From assembly GCA_003254905.1 (NCBI GenBank), contig QANU01067122.1, forward strand, positions 201,972 to 265,971: a stretch of DNA of 64,000 bases, given 5' to 3'. The notes beneath the pieces are model-generated. The model was given only the letters and a program-made list of their open reading frames with translations. It was not told where the DNA came from and did no database searches. The translations under genes were made by a program, and so were the position numbers. Every line of letters starts with the position of its first letter. The stretch's first letter is position 1. This document shows, piece after piece, positions 1 through 18,509 of the stretch. The DNA is from Nissolia schottii (lineage: Eukaryota > Streptophyta > Magnoliopsida > Fabales > Fabaceae).

Positions 1-1848
1 AAAAAAAAAAAAAAGACATTTTTACAATAGGTTTTCATTGTAAAATTAAAAATAAAATAACTTCAATTATAATTAATAAAAAATTAATATGAAGTTATTT
101 TTAAAATTAAAAACTAAATATCAACCAAAACATACTTCAAACCAAGATAGCCATCACTTATCTATTGCTATTCCCATCTGTTGATGTAATTATCTTCAAA
201 CAATTTTGACGTAATATTGTTTTTAATTTATAAAATCTGCAACGCATACTATGTTATGCGATCAATAAATTAAGCAAGAAGTAATTTCTAACATGTTTAG
301 TGTTTAATTTGTATCTACTAGGAATTTTTTTACTCTCATTTATTCAAATTTTTAATATACAATTTTTGTAAGAGTGAAAAAAATGCCCACTATTCATATT
401 AATATAACAAGATTTAATTGATTAATCATGTAAATATCTTTATTGAGAACAGTATATATTTTTAATTTTTAAATTACTAATTTTAATTAAAAAAAAATAC
501 ACACATATTATTTGAACAGATAAAATAAACCTAAAAATATACAAGTTTTTTCCTACAAATTAAACTCATATTTTTAACTTTATAATTTTATTTTATTTTA
601 TTTTATCGTAACTTGAGAGGATGTTTCCAAACCCTTGAAGGAATGCCTTACCGTTGTTTAGTATTTTCTTGAAAGAGCTACCTTCGTAATTTCATTTTCC
701 GCAATGATTCCCTTATCAGTTAAGGAAAGAAGAGTACTTAGTAAATTTCATAAAAATTACCTACCATGTCCAATTTTCTATCAGAATCATTATTGGTTAT
801 TTCAACCAGTAAAATAAAATTAAAAAAAAAATGAAATCTGGTTTTGAAAGACTTAAATGCGACTCTACATTAGATACCATTATCTGACTTTATACTTGTT
901 GCTTAGAAAAATAGAAGATGAAATCAGTCCATTTATTTAGTTTTACATCCCTTTATATTTAGTATTAGTTCAAAGGTACGCATCCAAAAAAAAAGTTCAA
1001 AGGTACATGATCCCACAAGTTACTTCCAGAAAAAGAAATAAATTGTAAATAAACTATAATATATATATATATGTGTGTGTGTGTGTATGTATAAAAGTAT
1101 TAGTGTTTTTGGTGAATCATCATAATGAAATCAAGACAAAAAGTAGTTATCATTAAAAAATAAAATAAAAGCCCGTGCATCTTTTTGTTAACATAAGTAC
1201 AAATAATTTGATTTAAAAGGTTAAAACTATTTAAGAACAAGCAGACGAACGAGGAATATCGAAATAAACCATAAATTTTTGGATAGTCATATCTACCTAC
1301 CCTGCAAAAAAGAGTGAATTTTTTCTTTTAAAGATCCCCACTTTTGTGCTCTAGTGAATCTTTGAGATGCTCCCAATAGTCTCTGCCTTATGTTGAAGAG
1401 ATATCTACACAGTTCGATCTATTGCAAATTTCTCAAATCCAAGTCACTTCAAAGATTCTAGTCCTTGACCCTACTAACTTACCAATGCTTTGGGAGTTTG
1501 CATCCTTGATTACTATTGCATTCATGTATGCACATAACAGTTATGATGATGTGATTGAGATTATTATGCTTATAAATACTATTACTGTCCCTGGAAAATA
1601 TATAGCCTTAGAGCAGTTGTTAAAGCATTAGCAGATTCAATTCCTATTTTCACTAATCGAATCAACTATCCTATACCAGTAGAATTTTTCATGAGTTAGA
1701 GTGAAGTTTCAGAATCTGCAAACTATGGATGACTTTCTATTCTACATGAAATAAATGAGTTTATCAATGCTTTGATGTCAAAGCTAAGTTGAGCCACACA
1801 GTAGAAAGAAACTTACATACACATTACGTACTGGGTGAAATGTCAAAC
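1..1848. other. AT-rich intergenic DNA
   Basis: No gene can be supported here. There is a short (AT)n(GT)n microsatellite at about 1055-1087. An open stretch of 69 codons lies at 1422-1631 on the plus strand, but it lacks splice context and a recognisable family, so I do not call it. The right end is the 3' flank of the minus-strand gene that stops at 1849. Confidence 0.6.
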
Positions 1849-4503
1849 TTAATGCCAGTCTATTATTCCTCCCAGTGTGGTGGTTCCCACCCCTTCCCAT
1901 ACATCACTGGAACCCAAAGCCTCATTGTCAACACCTTCCATGTCGTAGTCCCACCAACCACGACCATTTGCATCTGCTCATTTAAAAAAATAATGTAAAT
2001 AGCATCAATATGAGATATTCCAAACCCATTTGGTAAATATAACGTGTTCACACGTAAATCATACAGTGATTATAAGGAGGTCTTGACTTTTTGTTGCTAG
2101 AATAATTTTCAAATTGTCCTTTTTGCTTGAATTTTGGTTCACCTCCAAGAACTACCACATTGTTTCGAACAGTTTGGCTCTCATTTCCACCTGTTAACAT
2201 ACAGAACAAAGAAGATAGAGGGGAAACGAAAATGATAATAAACGAGGAGGAAAAAATCTAAGAAAAAAAAATAGGTATTTGATGGAGTTGAAGTATTTGA
2301 TTTTTCACTAAGACACACCTTACAGTCATCTTTTTCTTGGCTCTTTCAAAGAAAAGCAAACAGATAAAGGTAAAATCTGTTTCTCTTATCTTTCATATGT
2401 CCATTCGAACTCAACCCCCCGCAGAAAATGGCTTCACGAATATCTTTTAAACATGCTATCATATTCGCATCAATTATCCAACAGTGAACTCATCTAGTTA
2501 TAATTGGTTTAATGATGTGCATATAAGTAAAACCCAGATCATTGGGCGATTCATATGTGATGGTAATGCTAAGATATCATGCTTGCAACCAGCATGTTTG
2601 TATTTCTGTTTGAAAGCTCCAAACCATGGTTTTGGAGTTCTACACTGAAGTCCAAACATGCTACCAGGCACCACGAAACATCATGCCTCATTCCTACTTT
2701 TCAGGTACAAGTTTGCAACCCTTCTATGTGTTTTACCACAAACTAAAATTGGTTAGCCTAAGATATGCCTAAGCTATAGGTTTGACCATAAGGTATTCAT
2801 CTTGATTAGTTAGTTCAAAGAATAGCAGTGGGCAGAAGACTCTAAGCTAGCCACCCAAAAAAAAAAGGTGTCTTAGCACTAGACAGCCTTTCTTAAGTGA
2901 GACCACAATCACAATCACCATATATATAAATTATAAAGCAGTCAAAAAGGGCTGCCAACAATAGAAAAGAAACTAAAAGCAGTATAATGTTCTCACCGAA
3001 CTCAAATATCAGGCTCAACAAACTCAAAATGAGAAGTCCCACAAGAAAGGAAGTCCATGAACATGGGGAAGACATAAGATGAAATTAGAGACAATGCTAC
3101 TTGATCCTCCAAAGATGGATTTAAAGAGGTCAGTATAAAATATGTTTAACGTATTTTAAGCAAAATAGACAGAACCACACATCTTGTAATGACATTAATT
3201 ATTACTTAATCCAAAAGTGCATGTGTGCAATAAGCCAAAAAGAGTGTCAGGTAACATACTTTAACAGAATTATTTGCCTTAAAAAAGTTTGAAATTTCCA
3301 GTTAGAATTATAAAGTAAATACCAAAACCGTTAATAAGTTAATCCTAAGACCCCCAGCTCAAATCAATTAGGAGGGTAGGGAAGGCAAACCTTCAAATGG
3401 ATTTTTCCTTTTCCTTGACTCTTGAATATCATCTGCCACTGAGTTTTCTAATCCATCATCACATATAGGGGTAGAACCCGCAACGTCTTCCATTTCTTCA
3501 TCAGTATGCTTGAACGCTTCAAAAACCACTTTGTCACTGGCACCACATTTCTCTTCTTCAACTTGTTTGATAGGTCCAACCTGCTGCCGTACGGCAGTTC
3601 TTAGACCCAGAGGTGACTGAAAAGGCGTGGACTTCCCCTTTTTGTGTCGGAAAATAAAATCATAGAATTTCATCAGAACAACAACAAACATCTGTTATTG
3701 ATTTGAAAGATGAATAAATCAACAGTTCAATACATTTTAACTCCTTTTGAAATTTATAACATACAATTTTGAAAAAGGAAATGGATTGGTAAGGGTAAAG
3801 TTTTCTTTTACATTGAAATCCAATCAAGTATAAACATTAAAAGGGATGTCTCTTAATTTAATAGCTTTTATAATTCACACATATAATGAAATGTCATTGG
3901 TTGATAGTGAAATACATTTTGCATTAATAATAGTGTATCAACATTTATACAGGAAAAACACTCATTAACCAAATGTTTATCACTCAACAACCCTAAAACC
4001 TAAAACACGCAGCAAATATACTACATATCACCAAAGTCATTCCAAAATCCAAAAACTCCTAACGCCAAAAATCCCTAAATATATAGAACATACATTTTCT
4101 TCTCTCTTGTTTTTTTTCATCTATAAGAAAACATGAACTAATAAACAATGTTATTCATATATGAAAACCTATTCATCCAAATCTAGAAAATGACCTGGAC
4201 TTTTTGAGGAAGTGCAGAACATTTTTGCAGCTTGCGGTCGAGGAAGTGCGAAAGCGAGACACGCGCGCTCCTACTCTTGCGCGAAGCTTGATTTCTAGCA
4301 TTCCTTTCAGAATCGTCACAGCTGATTCCAGAAACAAATTTTCACCACAAATGAAACACTTTCCTTCTTACAGTTAAAGGAATCAAAGAGAAAAGAAAAG
4401 AAGAGAGAACTGACGGATAGGGTTGGAAAGAGCAGTAGGTCGAAGCAATGGATCGCTGGCCGAAAACCCTAGTCGATGGGAGTTTCTTCGATTTGGAACT
4501 CAT
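1849..4503 (-). CDS. Uncharacterised small plant protein, four-exon model
   Basis: I do not recognise the family and propose no function. The 3' exons are well supported: 3391..3691 (codes SPLGLRTAVRQQ and a basic RKRKNPFEG end), 2065..2190 (NNVVVLGGEPK, basic KQKGQF) and 1849..1973 (GWWDYDMEGVDNEA, ending DWH then TAA). Phases match: GAA-G|GT-GGA joins exons at 3391/2190 and CAC-T|AT-GCA joins 2065/1973, with a GTATGA donor and AG acceptors. The likely first exon starts at ATG 4501-4503 (MSSKSKKLPSTRVFGQ). Its end is uncertain: the strongest donor (GTCAGT at 4414) is out of phase with the next exon, whereas ending at 4411 before GTTCTC is in phase and gives about 214 residues. An extra small exon in 3692-4410 is also possible. 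The acceptor of the second exon may lie further in (3600-3660). The C-terminus is acidic and tryptophan-rich, which suggests a conserved interaction motif (inference). Confidence 0.62.
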
Positions 4504-5042
4504 TTTGCGATTGAGTTGAGAATTTGAATGAGAGGCAAATGGAAATTTTGTTGTTGTTTTTTTTTACTGTTGAATGAATGGGAATAAGAGAGGATCAGTG
4601 ATACTGGTAAAATGTTTTTCCGGGAAAGTAAGAATGTGTTTCATTTTCTGTGATTCAAAATTTTCTATTCGCGCCAACAAATAAAAATGCGCGTGGGGTT
4701 TAAATTCGTGTGCGAAAATGAAGGGGTTTTATCACGTGAGAGGGCCGAAAGGGCCCAGAAATTAAAATGTTTAGATTTTAAATTTTAATAAATAAAGTCA
4801 CTTAAAATTACATTTTTAGGAACTAAAATTAATATTACCCTATATTGTTATGGTGGTAATAATATTGAAATTAGGGAGTGAATTTTCTCATATCAAAATT
4901 AAGAATTTAGTTCTTATGAAATTTAACGTCCATTCAAGAGGTTAAATTATATAGATCATAGCTTTTAAAAGTAATTAAGGGTGCAGCGTCGACTTATCAA
5001 GAACATCGTTGTAGTGACAATTCAATCATCCTACTTTGTGTC

Positions 5043-5219
5043 ATAGTTGAAGATTGTCGAGCTATTGGACAACATCTCTCGTGTTGTGCTTTCACTCATA
5101 CAAAGGAAGATGGGAAAAAGGTTGTGGATGATTTGGCTAAACTGACTTGTACTATTAATGATAACGTTTGGACAAAGGAGGCTCCCCCAATTGTAGCCCC
5201 TCCCTCTAGTCTTGTTTGA
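5043..5219 (+). pseudogene. Relic of LINE/retroelement RNase H domain C-terminus
   Basis: A 58-codon open stretch ending at TGA 5217-5219 reads IVEDCRAIGQHLSCCAFTH, then KVVDDLAKLT, then NDNVWTKEAPP. This is the typical end of plant RVT_3-type RNase H domains found in LINE-derived sequences, where the pattern is hxR..N..AD.LAK followed by W.ee.P. The rest of the element is not recognisable upstream, so this is a broken fragment. A host DUF-type RNase H gene relic is an alternative reading. Confidence 0.6.
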
Positions 5220-5885
5220 TTGTAAAAATCTTCCTCAACATCAACAAAATTTTCAATTTCTCACATCAAGTGTTGAAAATATTATACTTCCATGTTATGA
5301 GAATTAAATTGTCATGCAAAAATATTAAATTATCATTTAATTTTATCTTATTTAATTTTTTTTCAAAAGTGTGTCCATAATTTATACATATTATATGAAA
5401 GATTCAACAAAATAACTATACGATAGTGTCTAACTCTTTATTCTCATTTTATCTCTATGTAACTTGCACTACATAACTATTTTTCTGTAATTATATTCTC
5501 ATCTACTTTCCAATTAGTAGTTCATTGCAGTTTTCTGTTGCAGAATAATAATAATCTTTATTATTAATAAAGCAAAAATAAAAAATAATCACTTTTTGTT
5601 TCAAATAATTCAATTGAAACAAATTATGAATTTAAGTACTTCAAAAATTACATTGATAGCAATAAAATTTGAACACCTCGTGCATATTATCTAAATCCCT
5701 CGTTATTAGACCAATCCTAACGGCTTAAACAATTTTTAAGTTTTAGACCTATATTTATTAAACATTTTTTAAATAAAATGCATTTGCTATAACCCAACTA
5801 TTCTTAATCATCCTACTTACACTTTTTTTCCATGTTCCTCACCAGACAAACATGTAGTTCGTACCGGTCAAGGCCTATTAAGCTG

Positions 5886-5917
5886 CAATAACAATAACAA
5901 TAACAATAACAATAACA

Positions 5918-5957
<40 letters not shown>
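5886..5957. repeat. Compound microsatellite (AATAAC)n-(ATT)n
   Basis: AATAAC/ACAATA units run into an (ATT)n run. The two halves are partly complementary, so the tract can fold on itself. Confidence 0.9.
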
Positions 5958-5961
<4 letters not shown>

Positions 5962-7678
5962 TGACTTAAATTGGTAAATAAATATGATGACAAATATTAT
6001 GTGAACTTTTTAATATGTGTGTTAAGTATTTAGTAGCATAAGCATTGGACCAAACAAATGATGATACTCATAGTCAAGCTTAAAAGCTGTTGGCCCATAG
6101 ATGCAGGCCATTCACAACTACAACAACTCACAATCTCAAAACAAAAGAGCATTTGCTTTAAGATAGAAGGAGCCCAAGATTCAACAAAGAAGCAAGATCT
6201 AGAACTCTTTAAGGCCCAAAATTGCGAGGCTCAAAGCTTCAATGAGGAAAAAAAGAGAAAGCAATAGAGGAAAATACAAGCTGTGTGTCAGCACAAATCA
6301 TGCTACAAATTTTTGAAAAGGAAGAAAAGGGCAACATAGCTAATGGGAGAATTTCTGGTACATGGACAAGCTCATGAAATGACAAATCTTTACACAAAAG
6401 AAGGATTACAGTACAAATGATAGAAAATGAGCAAATGAGAGCTTGACAACGCAGCAAAAATTCTGCAACGTTTAGATTCTTAGAAGCTGCCAATGGTCTG
6501 CAATTTCTGAGTTTAAAAGGAGGATGAGGTGATTATTCAAAAGTCAGAAAAAGAGAGCCAAAAAGCCTACTCAAGAAAAGTAAGAACCTGCAATCCTATT
6601 CCTCTTTTTCTCCTCTCATTCTAAGACTGATTTAAATTGATACTTCTTACTTTTGTTTCTCTTCATAATCAGTTTATCTATTTGTTTGTAAAAAAAATTT
6701 CATCTTTGTTCTTTGAGAGTTAAAAAGGCTAGAGAGTCAAGTATTTGAGAAAAGCCAAATTCGTTTATTTTGTTTGTTGAGTAATTCTTAGCAAAACTAT
6801 TTAGGAATTTTATGAGAGGGCTCTGTTTGTATTAGTGTTTGTATTTTGAAAAGTTTGTGAAAGAAAAATTGATAGTAGTTGAAGAACTGAACGTAGATTC
6901 CTAATATTTGGGAATTGAACCAGTATAAACATCTGAGTGTTGATCTCCTCTTCCCTATCTTCTTTTTAAACTAAAATATAAGTCCGGTCTCTTAAGAAAT
7001 CTAAAACCTCGTTTTCTCATCAAATTTATCTCTTTGACCTGAAGGAGATTATCTCCTAGAGTTTCAGGAGATTTTTTTAGATCAAAACGAAATTAGTTTC
7101 TTAAAGATATTGTTGCTTAGATTCAACTCCTCATTCCTCTAAGTCATATAAAACCATCAAATAATAATACAATTAAACATTTTATGGGTATTTTGAGAAT
7201 TATTACTCGTATGGTCACAAGAGTCCTCTCTTGAGCTCAATCCTCTACAACCACCAGCTTACACGCAAGCTGCCACAACCCAATCCATTGCAGCTAGTAC
7301 ATAGACTACGGCCCACACAAGAGCAGTACATGAGGACGCGGCAGACATGATTCCCAACTCCTAACAATGGCAGCTGGCTAAGTTAATAGTTAGTTTTGGT
7401 AGTTGGAGTTGTATAAATTAGCTACGGTGTTAGAGAAACTTAGCTTGTACATTTCACTTCTCTGTCAATAGTTCATTCTCTCATCAAATGCTAGTAATAA
7501 AAAGAGGATATAACAAATGGGGAAAACAAGATGTGGAAGATACAAATGGCTTTTTCTAATTTTTTCCATCTTAGATATATACACTAGGGTTTCTATACAA
7601 ACAATGCTAATAAATTTAAACAATTTGTTACATCTTTCCTTAACACTTGCATTCATTAACAAGAAAAAATGTTAAGAT

Positions 7679-13038
<5,360 letters not shown>

Positions 13039-13810
13039 GGTGGAAAGATTTAATAGTTAAACTCCACCTAACCACTGTTTGCAACAGAGCATTGAGCTCA
13101 CAATAATGCCTACTCGCATTTAGACCAAGCTTTATATCTTCTCCAAATGAAAACTTTTCATTCAAGTCACAAATTCATGTAGATAAATCCTTTATAATCC
13201 ATAAACCATGATGAAATACGAAACGCCTCTTAAAACAAATGAATCACCAAAGAAATGTGTTTGCCCAATATTAGCAATATGGAGAAACAACAAATTTCCA
13301 AGGCATTCTACATAATCAGTCCATCATCAACACAAGAAGGTTCACCGCCACCAACGATATAACACAACCATGATCACACGTTATTCTCTTCTATAAATGA
13401 CCCGAGAAAATGAACTTTCACTTTAGCTCCATAAAATTTAACACCTGCAAGTATGAACACGCGATTAACAATCAGCACAATACAAACATGAACCAAAAGA
13501 AACTCATTTTTCACAATAGCATAAATAAATTATACACAGAAAAAAAAACGTATAACAACTAAATAAATAAATAAAGTTGGATGCCTTCTGTCCCAAGCAA
13601 CACACAAAAACCAATCATTTTTGCGAGAAAGGGTACCTTTTGGTTTGTCCAGAAAGTGAAAGTGGGCATGGGAATTCAAAGTTTTTGGAGGAACCCGGAA
13701 AAGGAGAGAAATGAAGTTGAAAATCAATTTTTGTTAAGGGAACAAAAAAAGAGGTTGGTTTGTGAGGCATTGGTTTAGAGAGAGAGAGAGAGGTGACAAG
13801 GTTCCACTAG
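13039..13810 (-). promoter_or_regulatory. 5' UTR and promoter side of the kinase gene
   Basis: Upstream of ATG 13038 the sequence is non-coding. A good donor (AAAAG|GTACC, near 13637) suggests a leader exon at about 13638-13800 and a 5' UTR intron reaching toward 13100. A (GA)n/(CT)n tract at about 13779-13793 lies in this leader; CT-rich leaders near transcription starts are common in plants. Long 5' leaders with introns are usual in this kinase family. The exact transcription start cannot be fixed from sequence. Confidence 0.5.
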
Positions 13811-16800
13811 GGTCAAAATTTCCAACAACATTTTGCTTAAAATAGCACATAATGGTTTTGGAGAATTTGCTGCCACCGTCCCTCTCTTCTCTTTCACCTC
13901 CAAAAACCATTCTAATTCTTTCTTTGCTTTCCTTTACACCTCCTTCCAGTCCACACTCCACGTCATGTTGTTTTAATTGGACAAATTGTCTTCGTATTAA
14001 AAATTAGTGCTTTTATGCCAACAAGGTGTAGTCATGTTATAATTTCAAAATATAGATTAATCTTTGTTACAATGTTAGTGTAATAAAGAAGTTTTATACT
14101 ATTATTTAACAAGTTTAATTTTTATCTAACTTTTAAAGAAGTTAAAGAGATGCTAATTATTTATGTTACTGTCACAAAATTTGATTAATTGATAATATAA
14201 ACAAAATTATATAGTTCAATATTTTTGTATAAAGTTATTTAACACCAACCACACTTAAAAAATTTAATTCTTTAAAATATTTTGTTTTTAGGGTGTGTTT
14301 GTTCAAGCTCCNCAAAAAAAAAGTCTATAACTAATTTAGTCTATGTTAACCCTAAACTGGTGATTGCTGCCCTACTCCCTCTAACTTAAGGAGTATCAAA
14401 CACTCCAAAATCTCAACCATTCATTATAATATCAATTGTTGAAATTATTTCAGGAACACATTTACACCAATTATTGCTGGTCCACCCAAGAAACACCATC
14501 CCCTCCCTTTGTTTTTCTTCTTTCGTTCTTCACTCCGCCATCGCCGCACTGGTCCTCCATCTGCAGCTGTTGTTCCTGCCGTCGGCGAGATCCTCCCGCC
14601 ACCGCGACCACCTAAACCGACACCAGCTCTGCATCGCCAACAACACGGCCCTCGCCCGCAAATTCTAAACCTGCCAATGAGGTCTAGATCTTCAAGCAAC
14701 CAACGCCACTATTCCTTAGGTGCCACTGACACTGGTACGCCTACACGGTCGCAAAGGATAGAAGGGAAAACATTGGGGCCTATTACGGAAGAGACACGGC
14801 GTCCCCACAGCGCGCTCCGCCGTGCATGGTGGTTTGCAAAACCCCAACATCGACAACAGTCGCACGATCTCCGCCTCTCTGGCAACTGCTCGAGAATCAG
14901 TCGTTCCAAGAGCCATTCGAAGGTTCCTGGTAGCTATGGGGGCGGCGAAAGCGGGATAGGGTTTCAGCTCAGGTGTTAGGGAGGAAAGAGAATGTTATTT
15001 GGGAATTGGGATGGTCCACGGGTGGAAGGGGGAATGAGTGAGTTTTAGGTGATCCAAAGTGTGTGACGCTCACTGCAGAAATCGCCTTCCTGATCAGCAC
15101 AATGATTCGTCGTGCTGAGAATATGCGCGACAGTCACTACACAGTCCCGATTAATGGGAAGTTGAATCTCCTTAAGCGCAGGTGGAAGTAGAGGAGATCA
15201 CTACAGATGATTATTAACCACAAATCCAATCACTTCGCAGCGACCAGACTCCACAACCACAATGCAGAAACGTTTTACCCATGCAAATTCCTAACCCAAA
15301 CGGAGAGTCTTGCCCATTGTTTGGATGATCAAGAGAAATATAAGTGAAAGAAAACGAGGGAGAAGAGGAAGAAAAAGGGAATTTTCTCTTGGATCGATAG
15401 AATTTTGGACACAAAAAGATGGTGGGACTTATTCGTACAGGAGAAGAAGTTATCACGAGTAGAGGGTGAAGAAGACGCGGAAGCTCGAATGCTTGGACGG
15501 AAACTTCAATCCGATTCTTCTTAGAGAGAGTGCGGCAACAAGGTGTAGAGGGGTGAGGAAGGCACCACGGAAGTTCGAATGCTTGGATGGAAGCTTCAAG
15601 CGGGTTCTCTGAGAGTGTGGCAGAGGGTGAGGAAGACACCTTGACGGAAGTTCCAAGTAGGTTCTCTTGGAGAAAGTACGGCGATGGGGTGTACCTACAA
15701 AGATACTTCAACGGCCATGTGCTTTTATAGATAAGCTAGAATGTCAAGATAGAGATAAAAGTGATGGAAGTTCGTATAATCGCTCCCCAACTTATCTTTT
15801 TCCGTTTATCTAGTAGTTAGTTACGGATTGGAGGAGAAGAAGTCGCGGCTATCTCATTTTAGTTTTGTTGAACACTAGACCCAGAGTCTTAGGCTTGAGA
15901 CATTCTCCTCCTCTAGACGTCGTGACCCCTCTCCTTTGGGCCTGTGTGACCAGGTGGAGAGAGTCTCTTCTAATCCTTAGTGGGTTTGGGCTCTTCGAGC
16001 CTTTTAAGGAATTTGAGTTTCTCTCCCTCTTTAAAGAGTTATAACTCCTTAGACCTCCCATTTTTAGCTTACAACAAGACTTGTACTAAACTTTTTTTTC
16101 TTCTAAGTGTAAGAAGAATATTGAATTTATAATAATTACAATGTAAAGTTACATGTCTATCTAATTTTTTAAAAGATAAATACTATATAAATGATTTACA
16201 TATCTTTCATTTTTTTCCTTCTCATTTTCTCTTCTATTTTTTCTTTATCTAAACAATGTGAACAAAAAAAAACATTTTTTTTTCTTCTATTTTCTTTTGT
16301 CTCATTCTCTCAAACATCCAAACAATACATTAATCTTCACAAGAGTCACCGTCTTTGTAAAGTAACCCATCCAGCTTCATGAGAAATCACGAAAAACAAC
16401 TCCATGTCTTGATCGAGCTAAATTCAAAATAATATTAGCATCATCGTTCAACTTTTTTGTCCCTTGAGCAAGGACTAAGAAAACAGAGGTTGAACACCAG
16501 GCACAAGCCACACAACAAGGATATAAAACTGAGGAACTCAAAGTAAGATTGTTAACATTGATTAACAGCATAATGAATGTGTTAATTCTCATGTCCCAAG
16601 ACATTTGAATTTCTCTGCCTCCAAACCCACCACAAAGTAGTCATCAAAAGGAAATTATCGTCATGTTGTCAAGGTTAACATTGATATCCTATATAAAATT
16701 AAAAGAATAAAATAAAATCATAAAACATAAAATTGTAACATAATTTAAATCAATATTAAAGGAGCCAACCATTGGCAGACTTAGTGGAATAGTTACCATC

Positions 16801-17702
16801 CACTTGGGCATTCAAATACTATAAATAATCTTAAGGTCTCATTATTAGAAAACCTTATATTCTTTCTGTTCATTTTTATTTGTCGTTTGATAAATTTTGT
16901 ACATTTTTAGATTAATATATCTAAATAATTAATTGATTAGATATATTGATTTAGAAATATATCAAATTTGTCAAATACAAATAAAAAATACGAGAGGGAG
17001 GAATGTAAGTGTTGGTTCAAATTTTAAACTAATTATTTGTTTTGTTAATTTTTTAACTAGGAATTTGTTTGATGCTATACTGTATTGTAGATGATGAGGA
17101 ACATTTTTCATTTGTTTAATTTTCTTAGCCGCTAATTTTATTTTATATGGGGTTGATTAAGGTAGTGCGCCAAAATTTTGAGTTATAAAATGAATACACA
17201 TATTATTACTTTATGACTAGTAAATATAGACATTTTATGAGATTGTTGTGTTTGAGTGTATGACACATTGAAGACACTTGTCCTACATACTAGTCTCACG
17301 TGTTTAAAAAAGTTCAAATGAAAGTTTTATGATTAGTCGTGTCCAAAAGTGTTTGAATTATATTTAGAAGTTTTTAAATCATGTCTAGGCCATGTCTGAA
17401 CAAAAAATATTTAAATACTAAGTAATTTACAACAATATGAACTATTAAAAAATTAGTAAGTATTGAGAGAGAAAAATATCCATAATGTTTCATATACTTT
17501 GGAAGGAGTTTAAAAAAAATGAAAAGTAATAGTTTGTTATCAATAAAAATATCAATGTGTTCATATAAATCTAGAATTTTATACATAAATGATGTGTTTA
17601 TATCTTATAAATTTTTGAAGTTGATGTGTCTCCATATCCCATATTGTATTTTGTTGTGCCCCATGTTCATATAGATGTCCGTCAATGCTTCTTGGCTTTA
17701 GG
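13811..17702. other. Intergenic block with GC-rich low-complexity insert
   Basis: 14445-15060 is unusually GC-rich (Pro/Arg-type codons in every frame) and opens overlapping frames on both strands at 14509-14979, 14445-14699 and 14709-14916. None shows a family motif. The block sits between AT-rich flanks and contains a tandem repeat (15467-15690), which suggests a mobile element or captured sequence. No terminal repeat or target duplication could be placed. N at 14312. 16100-17702 is plain AT-rich sequence. Confidence 0.45.
15467..15690. repeat. Imperfect tandem repeat, ~75-95-bp unit, about 2.5 copies
   Basis: The phrase GGAAG(C/T)TCGAATGCTTGGA followed by GAAACTTCAA or GAAGCTTCAA, then GGTTCTC/GATTCTT..GAGAG, GTG(C/T)GGCA and GGGTGAGGAAG(A/G)CACC recurs at about 15478, 15573 and, shortened, at 15645. 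Spacing varies through small indels. The unit opens short repetitive frames on the minus strand (FELP-type peptide), which I regard as by-products. Confidence 0.75.
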
Positions 17703-18509
17703 TAGTGGTGTTAAACGGGCCGAACTAACATTATGTCTCTTTTTAGGATCCGACTCATTTATGATCAATTCGTGAGCTTAAATGGGCCAGCCCGTTAAAA
17801 TTTTTTTATTTAAATTTTGTCTATTTTTTGATGATTTTAAATACAAAGTTGTGAATAAGTATGCGCGGTTATTTTTAATTATTTTTTATCGTCTGTTTAT
17901 TAATTAATCGGAAAGAAATAGTTTAAATGGTTAATTGCAAGATTATATTATCTTTTTTGTTCCTTCAACTATCTTGCTTGAAATATATCAAATGCTATTT
18001 GAAATCGATTCATGAATAGATACAACTTTCATTAATTAAATGACGACATATAATATTGATGTGAGTACTGTTATGTCATTACTCAAAATCACAATTGGAC
18101 CTCTTTCTCGTAAATTAATCAATAATAAACAATATTTGAAATTATATATCAACTTGTAGGGCGTAGGCATTTATTGAAGGAATGAAATGCAAAATTTATC
18201 GATATCTATGTCGTATAGCACTTCAGCTGTATAACAATATAAATATAGTTAAGCATAACAAATAGTTAAACATGCTTAAGTATAAGTCCAAATAGTTAAA
18301 CTCTAAACTCTTAAACTCCAAAATAAAATTTAGAGCCTAATATGATATTTTTAAAATTTTGATATTAAATAAAAAAATTCACGAGCTGATCCATGGGCCT
18401 AAACAGGTTAAACTTTTTTTTCCTTCAAATTTTCACGAGTTTATTTTTTTGTATGTAAAGTCCGTTCATTTAACCGGACTTGCAGACTGAGATTATTTTA
18501 ACAACCCTA
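17703..18509. mobile_element. Non-autonomous hAT-type DNA transposon, 807 bp
   Basis: Flanked by an exact 8-bp target-site duplication GCTTTAGG (17695-17702 and 18510-18517), the hallmark length for hAT elements. The termini are inverted: TAGTGGTGTTAAA at the left and, read on the minus strand, TAGGGTTGTTAAA at the right. Subterminal GGGCC/GGCCC words occur near both ends. There is no transposase open frame. Confidence 0.82.

Larger units (their letters stand above)
4504..7678. other. Intergenic DNA with retroelement relics
   Basis: Between two minus-strand genes. It holds an RNase H-like retroelement relic (5043-5219), a compound microsatellite (5886-5957) and AT-rich sequence. From about 6050 to 7490 the texture is LTR-like, with no intact open frame and no target duplication that I could place. 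4504-4750 is the promoter side of the gene starting at 4503. Confidence 0.45.

Noticed and set aside
1422..1631. 69-codon plus-strand frame with coding-like appearance
   Set aside because: No family recognised, no splice context; may be a decayed gene fragment but cannot be supported.
2893..3075. Hydrophobic 60-codon frame on the minus strand
   Set aside because: It falls within the intron between the exons at 3391 and 2190, which join in phase without it.
6058..7490. Possible solo LTR or retroelement
   Set aside because: Texture is LTR-like, but no paired TG/CA ends with matching 5-bp flanks could be identified.
14509..14979. 156-codon plus-strand frame in the GC-rich block
   Set aside because: The opposite strand is equally open, composition is low-complexity and no domain is visible.
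14284..16340. A single transposon spanning the GC-rich block
   Set aside because: GTGTGTTTGTTC near the left and GTTTGGATGTTTG (minus) near the right are only loosely similar and no duplicated flanks were found.
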